A stretch of 64,000 bases of DNA from Oxyruncus cristatus (Eukaryota > Chordata > Aves > Passeriformes > Cotingidae): positions 1 to 64,000 of the forward strand of contig VXAY01007011.1 in the NCBI GenBank assembly GCA_013399855.1. The letters are read 5' to 3'. Shown here piece after piece: positions 1 through 12,100 of this stretch (the first letter of the stretch is position 1; the number at the start of each line of letters is the position of its first letter). Position numbers and translations under genes: made by a program. The notes below the pieces were generated by a model. It worked only from the letters and a program-made list of their open reading frames with translations. It was not told the origin of the DNA and did no database searches.

Positions 1-430
1 CGACCGCAGCCAAGAGCCAAGATGGGGCATTTGGGTAAAAGCAGAAAGTCAGAAGAATTCCAGAGAGCGAGAGAGAAACTACTTGGAGCAGCAGAGCATA
101 GCACCGGAGANCCATGGTAAACCCTCAGTAGCCGTAGACAGGCGGCTAGAGGTGGGAGGCAGACTGCCCTGCATTCCGATGGGGGGAGAGAGAGATTTTC
201 TAGCTGCGGTGATTTGGGACTGTCACCTTAAAGACTTTTTCTTCTCCTTCTTCTAGACTGTTTTTGAAGAAAAGGGGGAGGGGTGGTATTTGTAAATATA
301 TAAGTTTGTTATTATAAGAAAACTAGTTAGAGTTGTTGTGTATATAAATATTCCCTTAGTTCTTATCATGTAGCAATAAATTTTAATATTAATCCCTATG
401 TCAAGAAATCTGTTTTGTCTATGTGAACTC
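1..430 (+). mobile_element. Possible retroelement 3' end, LTR-like
   Basis: The first 250 bases are much richer in CpG than the rest of the window, for example around 1-8, 134-153 and 176-181. A purine tract (AAAAGGGGGAGGGG) near 270-285 is followed by TGG and AT-rich sequence with a TATA-like stretch near 342-350. An AATAAA lies near 375-381. In LTR retroelements a polypurine tract directly precedes the 3' LTR, whose U3 and R regions carry TATA and AATAAA, so the order fits. Retained CpG would fit a fairly young insertion. No paired LTR, target-site duplication or retroviral protein is visible, and the left end lies outside the window. A retrocopied mRNA 3' end or a true gene 3' UTR would look similar. 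Base 111 is N. Confidence 0.25.
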
Positions 431-657
431 TTCTTACCTATTAGTAAAATTTATGGGTTCATGAAAACCATGCAGAAATCACAGGGCTAAACCACTGACA
501 TACAGTGACAATTTGATTACTTATTTGGCATCGAGTTCTGATTAAAAATGGACAGTGGACTCCACATGTCATTTTGGGCAGGAGATTAATACAAATTCTC
601 CAGTTGAAGAACTTCATTCCCATATTAGTGGAAAACAGCTGTGTCACGGAAAGCTGT

Positions 658-939
658 CTAGTAATGCACGCTCCTGAGAGGTAGCTTCATGGTATTTCCC
701 TCGCCTGCTTTGACAGGCACAGCTGTAGTCTGTTCACCTCCAGAAATAGCTCTGCCAGTGCATGCATCACTTTCCTGATGCTTGACATACCCACCTGTAC
801 CTTTATCTGTTGCCTGATGCAGATGAGTGCCCACAGACACCTTTCCTTCTCCTCCAGGAGGAGGGTGTCCTGGGGGAGCCACCTGCCTTCTCTCTTTCTC
901 CCATAGGAAAAGTTGCCTAAGTTTTCCAGGCTGAATTGT
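658..939 (-). CDS. Coding-like frame ending in a stop; possible terminal exon or relic
   Basis: On the minus strand an acceptor-like CACCAG ends at 940. It is followed by about 93 open codons and a stop at 658-660. The peptide is hydrophilic and rich in Gly, Pro, Lys and His, with stretches such as APPGHPPPGGEGK near its first third and KAGEGNTMKLPLRSVHY at its end. This composition is unlike the Cys/Phe/Leu-rich chance frames elsewhere in the window. No ATG opens the frame near its 5' end, so if coding it would need an upstream exon beyond 940. I recognise no domain. It lies close to the CpG-rich 1-430 block, so it may be a fragment of the same mobile element read in reverse. It could equally be a chance frame. 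Confidence 0.22.
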   Translation of the reverse strand, partial: TIQPGKLRQLFLWEKERRQVAPPGHPPPGGEGKVSVGTHLHQATDKGTGGYVKHQESDACTGRAISGGEQTTAVPVKAGEGNTMKLPLRSVHY

Positions 940-960
940 CTGGTGAGGTTTAGAACACAA

Positions 961-3900
961 TAAACTGAGCTGATGCTTAGGATGTCATTTCAGTACTGTA
1001 ATGGAAGCAACCTCTGGAATGGACTGAAACAGTTTGGGAAAAATATTTTTAAAAAGTGGAAGCATTATTCCCAAATTAAATGTATCATTGAGAAAGCTGG
1101 CAGCACTTTTATGTGTGGTGTAGATATAATGCTTGAATGACTTTGAAAATAGCTGCATGGCATTTCAAGAAATAGTTTTAAGTAAGACTAACTTCAAAAA
1201 AAAAAAGGAGTAAAAAGTGTTTTCTTTTTTGTTTAGTTTTTAACTAAGTGCTGTCTCAAATTAAATGAATCATGAAAAATTTAAATTGTTAGAGTGCCAC
1301 CCCTATAATTTGATCACTGTTTAATTTGATTTTTTGTTTTATTTAATCAGAGCCACAGGAACCAGCTCATTTGTACTGTAAATTACACAACTTCTGCCCT
1401 TTATTTCATATATGGTTGTTCACTTTTGGCAGATAAGATTGGATTATCTAATCATTGGCTATATGAAATTGCCATTTAATCAATAGGGAAGGTCAAACAA
1501 AATTTCTCAATGTGATCCTGAAGCAGAGTATCTTAGGAAGTTGGAAGCTAGTGAAATCCAACTAAACCTTTATAAGTTTGTGACATTATTATTGACTATA
1601 GGATCATTATTACTGTAACAAATGGCTGTCTTTATCTTCTCTTACCACTTACAGTTTGATGGCCAAACTTATGGCTTTGGTTACTGATTATAGGTACTGA
1701 TGATTTGATGGAGTTAGCTCTTTTGCTCATCGGTGTCTTTTGTTGTTGTTTGAGACAAGGGATAATGAGTTTTATTCTGCCTGTTCTGCAAATATGCAGG
1801 GATAGACATCTTCAGTCACTGAAATATGTCTCTGTGAATATAAAGCTAATTTCTTACTGTTTAAAAAAACATATCCACACTTTCTATTTTTTAGTCTGCA
1901 TTTAGTGACAAACTGGTAGAATATGGTGCATCCTTATTGCTCCATCAGCTGTCATGTAAGCCAAGTAACAATACAGTGTCCTGCACTCTGCCTTTTGAGT
2001 TGTATTTGCCCTAGGATGAGGCTTTTGATCCTTTTTACTCAGCAGTTATATCTGACTTCTTTCAGGATGGCTATTACTGTTCTCAGGTTATGCTCTGGTG
2101 ATGACCAGACTAATGATGTCCTCTAACTTCTATCACACCTCCATTGCTTTGCCAAATGTTTGAAATGCATGTTGTGACGTTTAGTTTGAATGGGTTCTGC
2201 TGTGTGCACCTCCTACTCTGATGGCATTTATTTCATACCCTTTCTATCAACACAAATCCAAATATATTCCCAGATAAGTGAGTGTTGGTAGTCCTTTTTA
2301 TTTCAACTCTTCTTCTCAGCTGTTCTTTTTTAATAACTAATATTTTATATAGTATATTTGTTTGTAAGTAGGTCCACTAAATACAACATTGGCATAGACA
2401 GGTGAATACATGTCTGAAAGCTTAATTATCACAACAAACACATCTGACTATCCATGCAGAGGATTTTGCTGGCCTGTAGAGACAGAGGAGAAGCTTTAGT
2501 GACTACTGGTAAGGAAATCTATTGTTTGGGAAAGAGTCTGTTTCTGGCACATATATTGCTCAGTAGAGTGAAGAGTTAGGAATAGAGACTGCTGGTTGGT
2601 TTTTGACAGTAAACGTAAGAGACACAAGTTTAACAGCTGGGCTGAGCAGAAAATATCTCTATCTGGTCTTATTTGAAATTTTCTGGAGAAGGGCATGACA
2701 ACCCAAGATCCTTACGCACCCTACAGATCTTTGTGGAAGAATGCAAAGAAGGAACTGAAATGGGTCATAATGACAATGCTGAGAAAATTTTACACAAGCA
2801 GTTCTTGCTTCATGTGCCTTATTCGGAATTTTCTGTGTAAACTGATGCTCTCAGGGCAGCAGATTAAATGAGTTAAAGGAGCAGGACCATCCTGCAGAAG
2901 AGAAACCTGATGACAAAGGACCAGTGATGATAACGATAGGCAATGACAGCTGGATCGCAGCAAGTATGTGCTCTGCTCTATGGCTATCCTTAGGAGACTT
3001 CCATATCAGAAACTCTTTCCAAATTCATGGCTAAAATGGCAGTTAATAGCAATAGCAGAAGGATTTTGGTTTGCCTTCAGACAACAGCTAAGGCTTCTCC
3101 TGCACAGGAATTGCTACTCCCACCTCTACGGGACACACAAAGTGATCAAGGGTTTGTAGGAGTGTGTGGAACTAAGCCAAATGGCACTGGAACATGCTTA
3201 CAGGAAGACAAGTCATGGGAGGCAGAGATGCACGTTTCTCGTTTCAACTGCCATAACATCCTGCCTTAGCTCCCCATTCACAAAAGCAGATCTTTTACTA
3301 ACTCCCTATGTTCCTCTTACTCACGGAACTTGTTTTCTTGTTTGTATGTGTTTTAACTGGTAGGAACTGTGTTAGTAACTAAATGCACCCATTTCTGAAT
3401 CATGGGCAAATACAAGAAAATATTCCAGTTTTTCTTTCCAAATTGACTATACTCCAAAGTGGTTAAATGTAAATAATTACCCGCTGACATCACATGCAAT
3501 CAGAAACCTGCTGTGCTCATTCTGGACCAAGTTCAATCACAACATGGTAATGTCTCTTTGACCTGAAGGAATTAAACATGTATTGCTTTTGTAGCAATTT
3601 TTTCTTCAGCTGCTTTTCCTAATGTGAATTTTGTTCATTTTGTTTGTTTCTGGAGCACTGTCTTCAGAAGATATGACAAGACAAAAAAAAGAACAAAAAA
3701 TTTATATTTTTTTTTTAAATATTGAGACATATATCACATTACTAGTCACCTTGCTAAAATTCGTGTGTCTCCTTTATTTTAGGGATGATTTTATTGGGTT
3801 CTTGTCAATGGGACTGTAGAACTACCATGCCAAAAAAATCCAGTGAACTCCATACAGTCTTCAAGTGATAAAAATAGTCTGAAAAAAACACAAGTGTGTA

Positions 3901-5636
3901 TTTTCTACAAAAGTTTAAAAGATGAACCAACAGGTCAAAATCAAGTTGCAAACCTCTCAAGAATAATAAGACAGTAAACTTGATGTTGCATGATATTTGA
4001 CATACAGCAAATGACTATTTACATTTTATCCCAAAACATTTACCTGAGAAAAGGTCATGGTGTTAAATTTGGAGACATTTACAGCAATTGCCAAATGTTT
4101 ACTATCTACATGAATGTCATGCTTCTTAGTCAAAAGAAGGTTGATGTGCTAAATGTCAATTATTTCAAGTCATTTGATGGCAGCACAGATTGCCAAGCAA
4201 TATAAAATGAGGTTTAATAAATACTATATACACTGTTAACCATTAATCTTGCCTAACTCTAGGGGTTAGAGTTTCACATAGAGAGGATTTATGACAAGCA
4301 ACTGTGCAGGACATTAAAATACAATTTTTGCTGTCTTGGATAAAGGCATTATCATTAAGCTGTGGAAGCAGTACCTTGTTTTCTTCTGATACTGCTGTCA
4401 AAACTTGGGAAAGCATCAGGGACAATTAAATTACTTTGGGAAATCATGCCATTAGCTTCTTCTTGCAATATTTTTGTCCTTTTTAGAGTAAGCAATGAAA
4501 GGACTAGTCAGTACCCTTTGCAAGAAATCTAGAAATTCAAACAGTACCTCCTATTGAACTGTGAGCAAATTTTTTGCTAGGACATGCTGTTCTTGGGGCT
4601 AACCCAGAATTTACACCTATAGGAATAGAGATTAAGGACATCAAAATTTTATGTCTACTAAGGAAGTGTAAGCTATACATGTCTAATAACTTACACATCC
4701 TTCTATTCCAGAGCAAATATTACCATAAAACATTGCTCAGAAGGGAATACTTGTTCAAGTCAGAACTGGAAACTTCTTGAAAAGATCTGTAGAAACAAAG
4801 CAATTGGGATTTCAGCATTAGAATCTTATGCCTATATATGGAGGAAAGTTCAGAATATTTAATTGACCTGCTACACAAAAGTCCTGGATGAATGATGAAA
4901 ACACCATTTCAGGAAGTCTGGACAGAGTATTTAAAATATGTATTTTTTAAAAAAATTGATTCTTTTATTAAAAAAGTCACATGGTAGTTGTAACATTCTC
5001 TGTGATAACATAACTCTTGCAGTTGTAAGTTTGTTTTCCATCTTTCTTTGAATCATGGTTTTTCACATTTTGGTCTGGCAGTTTCTGTGGAAATCAGTTT
5101 GTTGCAGGTGATAACCACAACCACTCCAAAGCTCCTTCAGACACCTGTTTCCAAGATAAGTGTTCAAACATTCTTGCATGGCCCCTATACAAGTGATAAG
5201 AGATCTCTTTGGGTATATCTGAACTTTTGGCTGATGAATCTAGATTTCTTAGATAGATAGATTTTCCTAGTCTGATTTGAAAAAAATCTGATCTAAAATG
5301 TTCAATTTTATCTGGAAAGTTTTTTCTCTTTATCTAAATGTATGTACTGTATGTACTCATATACACTACATCTGTACATAATAATTGTAGGTCATCAGTT
5401 CACTTGTGTAACCTAAAGACTGCAGCCTTTTTTTTTTTTTTTAACTGTAAATTGATTATTGCTTCAAATCCTTGATCTCAATGTTGTATCTTACCTTTCT
5501 TACATTTCCCTTTTCCTGGAAATGTAATCTAGTTGCCAATAACTGAGCAGAATACTCAGTGGTAGTGCTCTGTGATGAGTTAGGAATATTCTTTAAGATA
5601 CAATCGACAAAGCCAAAAGGAAAATAAATGTCTCAC
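961..5636. other. No supported gene; AT-rich unique sequence
   Basis: Only short frames are present and none has domain or splice support. There are A or T runs near 1195-1206, 3708-3716 and 5429-5442. No tandem array, RNA gene or recognisable transposon was seen. Confidence 0.6.
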
Positions 5637-5704
5637 CTCCCTTCTGAGTTCTTGAACGTGCCCCAAATTCACAAGCATTGTGATAGACCCCACTATTAAT
5701 GCCT
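5637..5704 (-). other. Weak exon candidate, 68 bases
   Basis: On the minus strand a TTCTTTTAAG acceptor precedes the segment and GGGAG followed by GTGAGA ends it. Two of the three frames are open. One reads MLVNLGHVQELRRE near its end. Two open frames over only 68 bases is what chance would give, so this is recorded mainly for comparison with transcript data. Confidence 0.1.
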
Positions 5705-8700
5705 CTTAAAAGAATGTTTTTAGTCTGTTAGAAGATAGAATAACCAACAGCCACTGTGATCGTAGCACCACAGCTAAACAAATTCAGGGTAGCAATGTTT
5801 ACCTAAAAAATTATATTCTCTCTTTTACCATTAAATTATTGAGCAGGTATCAAATAGCAATATTTCAATTATTCATTAAGTTATTTCACTTACTAGAAAG
5901 ATGGTAGTAGGCAAATAAGTGTCATTTGTTTTAAACTGTGAACACCTTCATGAGGCTTGCTAATCAGATCTTCACTGCTTAGACCACAGAGAATCTTTAT
6001 TCGTATAGGAAACACAGTAAAATTACTCAGTATTGACCACAGAACAATTCTGATAACAAGGGGGATGGTTTCCTCTTTCTTACCGCCCTGTCTTCTGGTA
6101 GATGAATTCCCCACACTCAACAACCAAGCCCTTTAGCACAGGGAACCTATAACTAGTAGGGTGAAAAAGTATTTTTCTACAGGCCTGAAAAAAGACTGTT
6201 TCACTGTGTACACTGGTGGCCATAGCTATCCAAACTAATAAACAACAGGAACCAGAGTCTGTTCCTTGGCCCTCAGAGTAAGTGCATTTCCTGGCTTACA
6301 TCTGTCCACCTAAATTCCTTCCTCCCTGCTCCAAACTAGATGCTTTTATCCGTACTGCTTACTGGATCATTTCCCAGTCTGAGCTATCCAGCAGTTCAGG
6401 GCAGGTTTTTGCCTGGGAATATGGTATCTGGCTCAGCCACAATCATGATACAGTCTGCTAAATATTATATTCAGAACACTGGCATGGCAGTACACAAGCT
6501 TTAGTCCTGTTCTTCAGCTTACTGTAATACATGTAGTCTGTATGTTCTCTTTTCTCTCCTATCGAATGCCTTCTCTACTCCATTTCTAAGCAGTATAAGC
6601 CCACTTTTCCTCTGTAGTGTGTCTTCTGTTACTTATTTTACAGCATTGTTTGCAGATTGAGTTTAGACGTGATTTACTCATTCTTTGCCACACATTTTGA
6701 TTGATAGTCTATAGATAACCAGGCTCCTTTTCCAAGAAGTTTCTTTCTTTACCTAAAAATGCATTATTTCATAGCTCAAGTCAGGACGGTACTGGAAAAG
6801 TCAGTTTTCAACTAGCGTAGTTGAAGCTGAACAGCTTTACCCATTTTAATTTAGTCAGAGGACCTTTCTTAAATTCCCACTACTGTATTTGCAGTGGGAG
6901 GACCGGTAGAAGGGTAAATACGAATAATCCAGGATAGCAAAGATAAATCAGATTCAGAGAAGCAAATAATTTCCATGTCTGAGTTAAATCTCTGTTGCAC
7001 ATTTCATTGCATAAGCTATCACAGTGATAGGCTCACTGTAGGATGCTGAAAAGAAATCTTTGAGCTTCTGTGTTTGGTGAAATTGTTTATGGCTTTTCCC
7101 TAATTATATTAGCAAACACCTACATTAAAAGGTACTAGATCAAAGCATTCAAGAGTGTGAAAGTACAAGTCAGAATGCTCCATAGTGTCTTAACTCTACT
7201 GTCTTATTTATATGCACAAACACATGCTATTGTTTCTGAAGGATGCCTTTCTTCTTGAGTGGGATTCATTTCTGTGTCAAGTTTTTGGAGTTAGTGGTTT
7301 TATGAAAGTTATTAAGAGAAGATTGGACTTTAGGGAGACAAAAAACTGTTTTTTACCAAACTTAAACCTTTAAGAACTGTGGAATAAATAGAATACAGGT
7401 TACTTGCCCTTGACCTTAAAGCCACTTTCTCTTGTTAATTGGAGTAGTAAACCTTATGATATGTTGACTTGTTAGAACTGGAATGTGTTTGGACTAGGTC
7501 AAGAGAAATAGTGTTTTGATGGTGACAAAAATCTTTTGAATCTCTGTGACACATACACACAATGCTCAGTAAAGATAACACCGTGATTGTAAAGATTCTG
7601 TGCTGAAAGTGCAGAATGAATCTGTGCTTTACCAATGCAATACTGCAGCTCAGTTTATTATGAAGTCACAATTATGGTGTATCCTAGATTTGTTAGATGT
7701 GTTTAAACAGCATGTAAAGGGAAGAAATTGCACAGCAAAGAAAAGTGTTAGTTAAAAAAACTTCATCAATAAAATCAAAATACTAACAAATCATTCAGGT
7801 TTTCAAAACCCAGGCTAGACAGAAACAAGATGCAGGCCATGTATCGATGATCACCAAAAAAAAAATAAAATTGAAAACTGTGAATTCTTGCGCAAACAAC
7901 GTAGGTCTACTTTTAAGCAGGTCATCTACATGATTCTATAGTCGATAGGTAAAAAGCTACCTCTAAAATATGATCATTCAAAAACGGAGTTCCACATCAG
8001 GTGAAATTAATTGCTCTTTACAACAATTCTTTCTATCGATCAACTGTAAAGAGAGTGAATTGTGACTAGCTAGTAGATTTGTAAATGTAGTGAGATAAAT
8101 TTGCCTTCCATTTAAAGATTCAACTAATAAGTGGGAAATAAATGCTCCATATTTATTATTTCCCTTGTACTGTTGCAGTTTAACAAAAGATATTGATGTG
8201 TAATAAACCATCTGCACTGAATAAGGCAGCGTCTTTTGTGTGTGCCCTAAAGGAAGGAGAGAAATTACTGTACCGGTGCATATGTGTAGGCACCAACGTA
8301 CACTCCTTCAAAAGTAACACATTAGTGTTTCTATGAACTGCGCAGTGCAGTTGTTCCACCAGGAATTCAGACATCCTTCCTAAATGCATGGCAGTGTTCA
8401 CAGCAACTTTAATTTAAGGTTAGCTAGGGGGCCTGGCCCCTCATGAAGGGAAACCAAGAGGAATTCTGCCTTGTGGCTCTCCTTATCTAGCAGAAGGATC
8501 TTCTCCTCCAGTCAGGCAGGCCAAGGAGCAGTTTGAAAAAGTATTCTGTTATCCCTTTTCCACATGCCTAGTGTTTGGGAAAGTGCTGGTGTTATGTCCA
8601 TCCAGGTTTATATTTTGTTCATCCTTCCTCTTCGTTGCTCCCCCCTACCCTCCATTTAAACTTGTTGATCCCTGTCCAGATGACATGCACCAGAGAAGAA

Positions 8701-8825
8701 ACTTCTTAACAGATTGTCATAAACTAATTATGCAGATGAAACCAAAGCAAATTGCTCATTTTTCAAGTGCTCACCTTTGTCAGAGGCACAGAAAAGAAAG
8801 AAGTTTCATTCTTTAGAAGATGGGG
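5705..8825. other. No supported gene; unique sequence
   Basis: Minus-strand frames at 5893-6123 and 8180-8401 look somewhat coding-like but have no recognisable domain. An A-run lies near 7855-7865. Otherwise I see nothing in this stretch. Confidence 0.5.
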
Positions 8826-8922
8826 GATTTTAATGCCGAGATCTTTTTGCTGTTTACCTTGCCAGGAATTCTACTGATTGCTGGCAGGGGGTAAACAGCA
8901 AAAAGATCTCTGCATTAAAATT
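8826..8922. repeat. Long near-perfect inverted repeat (hairpin)
   Basis: Arm 1 (8826-8865) and arm 2 (8881-8922) are reverse complements around a 15-base spacer (8866-8880). The shared core AGATCTTTTTGCTGTTTACC is identical in the two arms. The visible differences are one mismatch in the outer half and a two-base bulge near the loop. Transcribed from either strand it would form a stem of about 40 bp, the size of a microRNA precursor or a short hairpin RNA. It could also be a small MITE-like palindrome or a recent inverted duplication. I do not recognise the arms as a named microRNA. Confidence 0.8.
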
Positions 8923-9100
8923 CTGACTTAAAAGAGAGTTTGAAAGAAGCAAGGACTTCATGATTTGGCAGTTGCAGTGTCTTGGTTTAAGGAACTCAGT
9001 GGAATGAAGATCCATTCAGGACCAAGAAGTTAAACAAGCCATATATTAATGAGCTCTTTCAAATTTGCTCTCTCCTCTTACCTCAGCACAGTCATCTGTT
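8923..9100. other. Unique spacer
   Basis: This short stretch lies between the hairpin and the alternating purine-pyrimidine run. No feature was seen in it. Confidence 0.5.
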
Positions 9101-9130
9101 TGTGCATATGCATGTGTGCATGCACATACA
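9101..9130. repeat. 30-bp alternating pyrimidine-purine run (Z-DNA-prone)
   Basis: Every base alternates pyrimidine and purine from TGTGCATATG through GCACATACA. The run is a mixture of TG, CA, TA and CG-free steps rather than a single dinucleotide repeat. Such tracts can adopt Z-DNA under negative supercoiling. Confidence 0.7.
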
Positions 9131-12100
9131 AGGAAGACATAAGGATCTTGCTGTCATTTCCTGAGCATCCCTTAAACCTACATCTCTCTTCCCTCTAAAT
9201 TAAGATTGAACAGTGCTGATGCTAATGCTCTTCTTACCCCAATGATAGAATATTTCTTTGTCCAACCACGTTTGGAGGTTAAACTTTCCCCATACATGGG
9301 GTTATTGTGGCTCTTTATGCATTCCTAGGTACAGTTCTGATGGTGTCAAGAGTTGTGCCTGTCATGATTTCAAAAGAGCTCTTTCTCTACAGTCTTGGTG
9401 AATTGCTGCCAAAGGCTGTTGAGGTCATTATTGTCCTACCACATGACATTTTTCATCTGCTCTGTTTTTAGTAGTTAGGGTCAGAGATTTTGTTAAGCTG
9501 CAGGTCTAACAGTCTGTGGTTGTTTTAGCCTATGGCTGGTTCAGGTACCATGGCAAGATACCAAAGATCACCTGGTGTTTTTGTTATTGTATTGGAGTGT
9601 CTTGTGAAGAAAGAGCTTCACTGTTTAGACATTTATGATTTAATGGCAATTCTACCTTTTTCTGTGTATCCAAGGGGTTTTGTTTGTTTGTTTTGTCATG
9701 GTTTTCACAGCTTAGAGCATTAGGCAACACTGTCTGATGAAGTTTGCTGATTTATGTCTTCTGCTTATATATCAGTATAAATGAAGCCTGTGATTCCGTA
9801 AATGTCTTTCTGTAGACTAACAAGCTCAGCTAAGCCTCTTAACTACTCTCATTCCTCTGGCTTGTACTAGTTCAGACTGTTAGTCATAGGAATGAAATCC
9901 CAATTCTTTGCAACCCAGTAGAGTTCCTTGATTACATATGATGAGCAATTAGCTAGTCTGAAGAGCTAGTCTGATGTACATTGCCATGGTATGATTAATC
10001 CCAATGCTGAATAGAATGGTTCAATTACTTCAAAAACGAATTTTCAATAACTAACTAGCAGTAATAGTAGTTTCCCTTTGTTCAGACAGGTCAGTCTCTT
10101 ACCAGGTTCTGCTAGATTCATTACAAACTATCTAAGGTCCCTTGCAGCTTTCCCCTGATATTTCACACAAATTAAATGGTCTATGAGTAGTTCTTCTGAC
10201 TGTGTATTCACACCGTCAGTAAGAAGTTTGTCTTGTCCATCTTTTACCTAGCAGCATGCATAAGGATTTAAAGGCATTTTCTTTGGGGTCACTGTTTATT
10301 CTTGCATTAATAATAGTTTATTTTAAACAGTAAACCTGATTTTCCTTTGAACATGCTATAAATGCCAAAAGAACCTGTTTGAGGGCAGAGTAAGACTTTT
10401 TTTTTCTTCAAAGAGATTCAGTATTTTATTTTTTCCTTATTTTTTTATTTCTTCCTCATTACATCATTCATGCTTCTGGTTCATGTACAAAAACACAAAT
10501 ATTTTGTAGTGTCATGTGACCGTCTTCCTCTCAAAGTCGTCCTCCACTTTTCAAAAATCCTATCCTCCCATTAAATTGCAGGAAAATGTCTGTTAGGCAC
10601 CACTTTCTTTCTGTTTTGATATGCTTGCCATTTCTTATTGAGACGCTTTTTACATAGTTATTGTAGTTTCAGTACACCTTTCCAAACATGGAAAGTATTG
10701 AAAGGATAACTCATTGCAGTCATTCCAGCTGGTGTAGGACTGGAGATCTACTATGCTGTAAAAATCTTGTTAATGTTACCACTGAAAGTGGGGAAGCTCA
10801 AGCTTTGGCTACACTGGGCCAGAATCTCTTGTTGCATCTCTATATTCATCTTCCCTATGACCTTCCAAGACAGCTTTTCCAATTCTGGATCTTCCTGTTG
10901 ATAGCAGTCATCCTCGCTCACATGCCATAATACTGTTTGAAAATGGATATTAACCCAGACAAAATCCAGGTATGCTTCTGAATTACATCAGCCATACACA
11001 GCTGGCAGTAGATTACAAATAAATTTAATTATTTTAGTTGATGATGTTATTTTTTCTTAACACACCAGGATTTTTGTAGAGGCTTTTTGTACTCATACTT
11101 AATATTTCTTTCTCCACTCCTTTGAGCACAGGTCTTATATTGCCTCCTAGTCTTTCAAATGAAAGTGATGTTAATGATACAGTATGAACATATGGCATAG
11201 AAATTTATCTTTTCACTGAGATGGATCTTATTGAGACAAATATGGCAATGGGTTTTATGGAATTTTGTTCTTCTTTTCTCCTGAACCTATGAAGTCAGGC
11301 TTTCCTGAATGTCTGTATTTCAATAGAAACATTATATATTTAGTTTTTAGTTATGTGCCATTAAGGACAAACCTCTCTGTATATATGTTGTTGTTGTCTT
11401 TTTGAAGTCATATTTTTTGTCAACTCGCATTGAATAATTCCTTCAACCATTCTTCTGGTAGATCCATTCTCCAGGTGGGTTCTTGGCTTATCACACAACA
11501 ATTTCATTTTCACAGGGGAAGTTATTCAGAAGGCAATGGGCTCAGTTATCTCAAATAGCCTGTGCAGATTTCTGTCTCTCATCTCTATCAGTCTGCAAAT
11601 ATCAGGAAAAGGGGAGAAAGATATTGGAAATGAAACCCAGAAGGGCTTCATATCGTCTTTCTGCTGAAGACTTGTAAAAGAGGTTTCATTAACATTTTCT
11701 TAGTTTTGTTCCTAGCAATGCAATTTGAAGTATGTTATTGAAGTATGGGCAGTATGTTATTTCCTTTATAGTTCTGATATCATGTTTAAACTGCCCACAG
11801 GAATGGAGATCCACACAGAGTAAATGAAACAAGCCCTTTGTTTAAGACTTCTCAAACATAATCTTCAGTCCCTGCCATTCAGTGCTGCACATAACATCCC
11901 AGAGTTATTTCCTGTGCATCTGCTAAGGTATAATAATACATCAATTATCTAACTCGCCTGTGCTTAATAGAATAGTTATAATGTCTCATTCAATAGAAGG
12001 GGAATCTTTACGAAGCTGAATGTACATGGACATGCTTGAGAATTTCAGTGAAAATAATTTTTAAAACCATCTGATTACGTAGATTTTCAGATATGGAAAT

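Noticed and set aside
5893..6123. Minus-strand frame ending at a GTAAGT
   Set aside because: The stop falls across the donor and no acceptor is evident.
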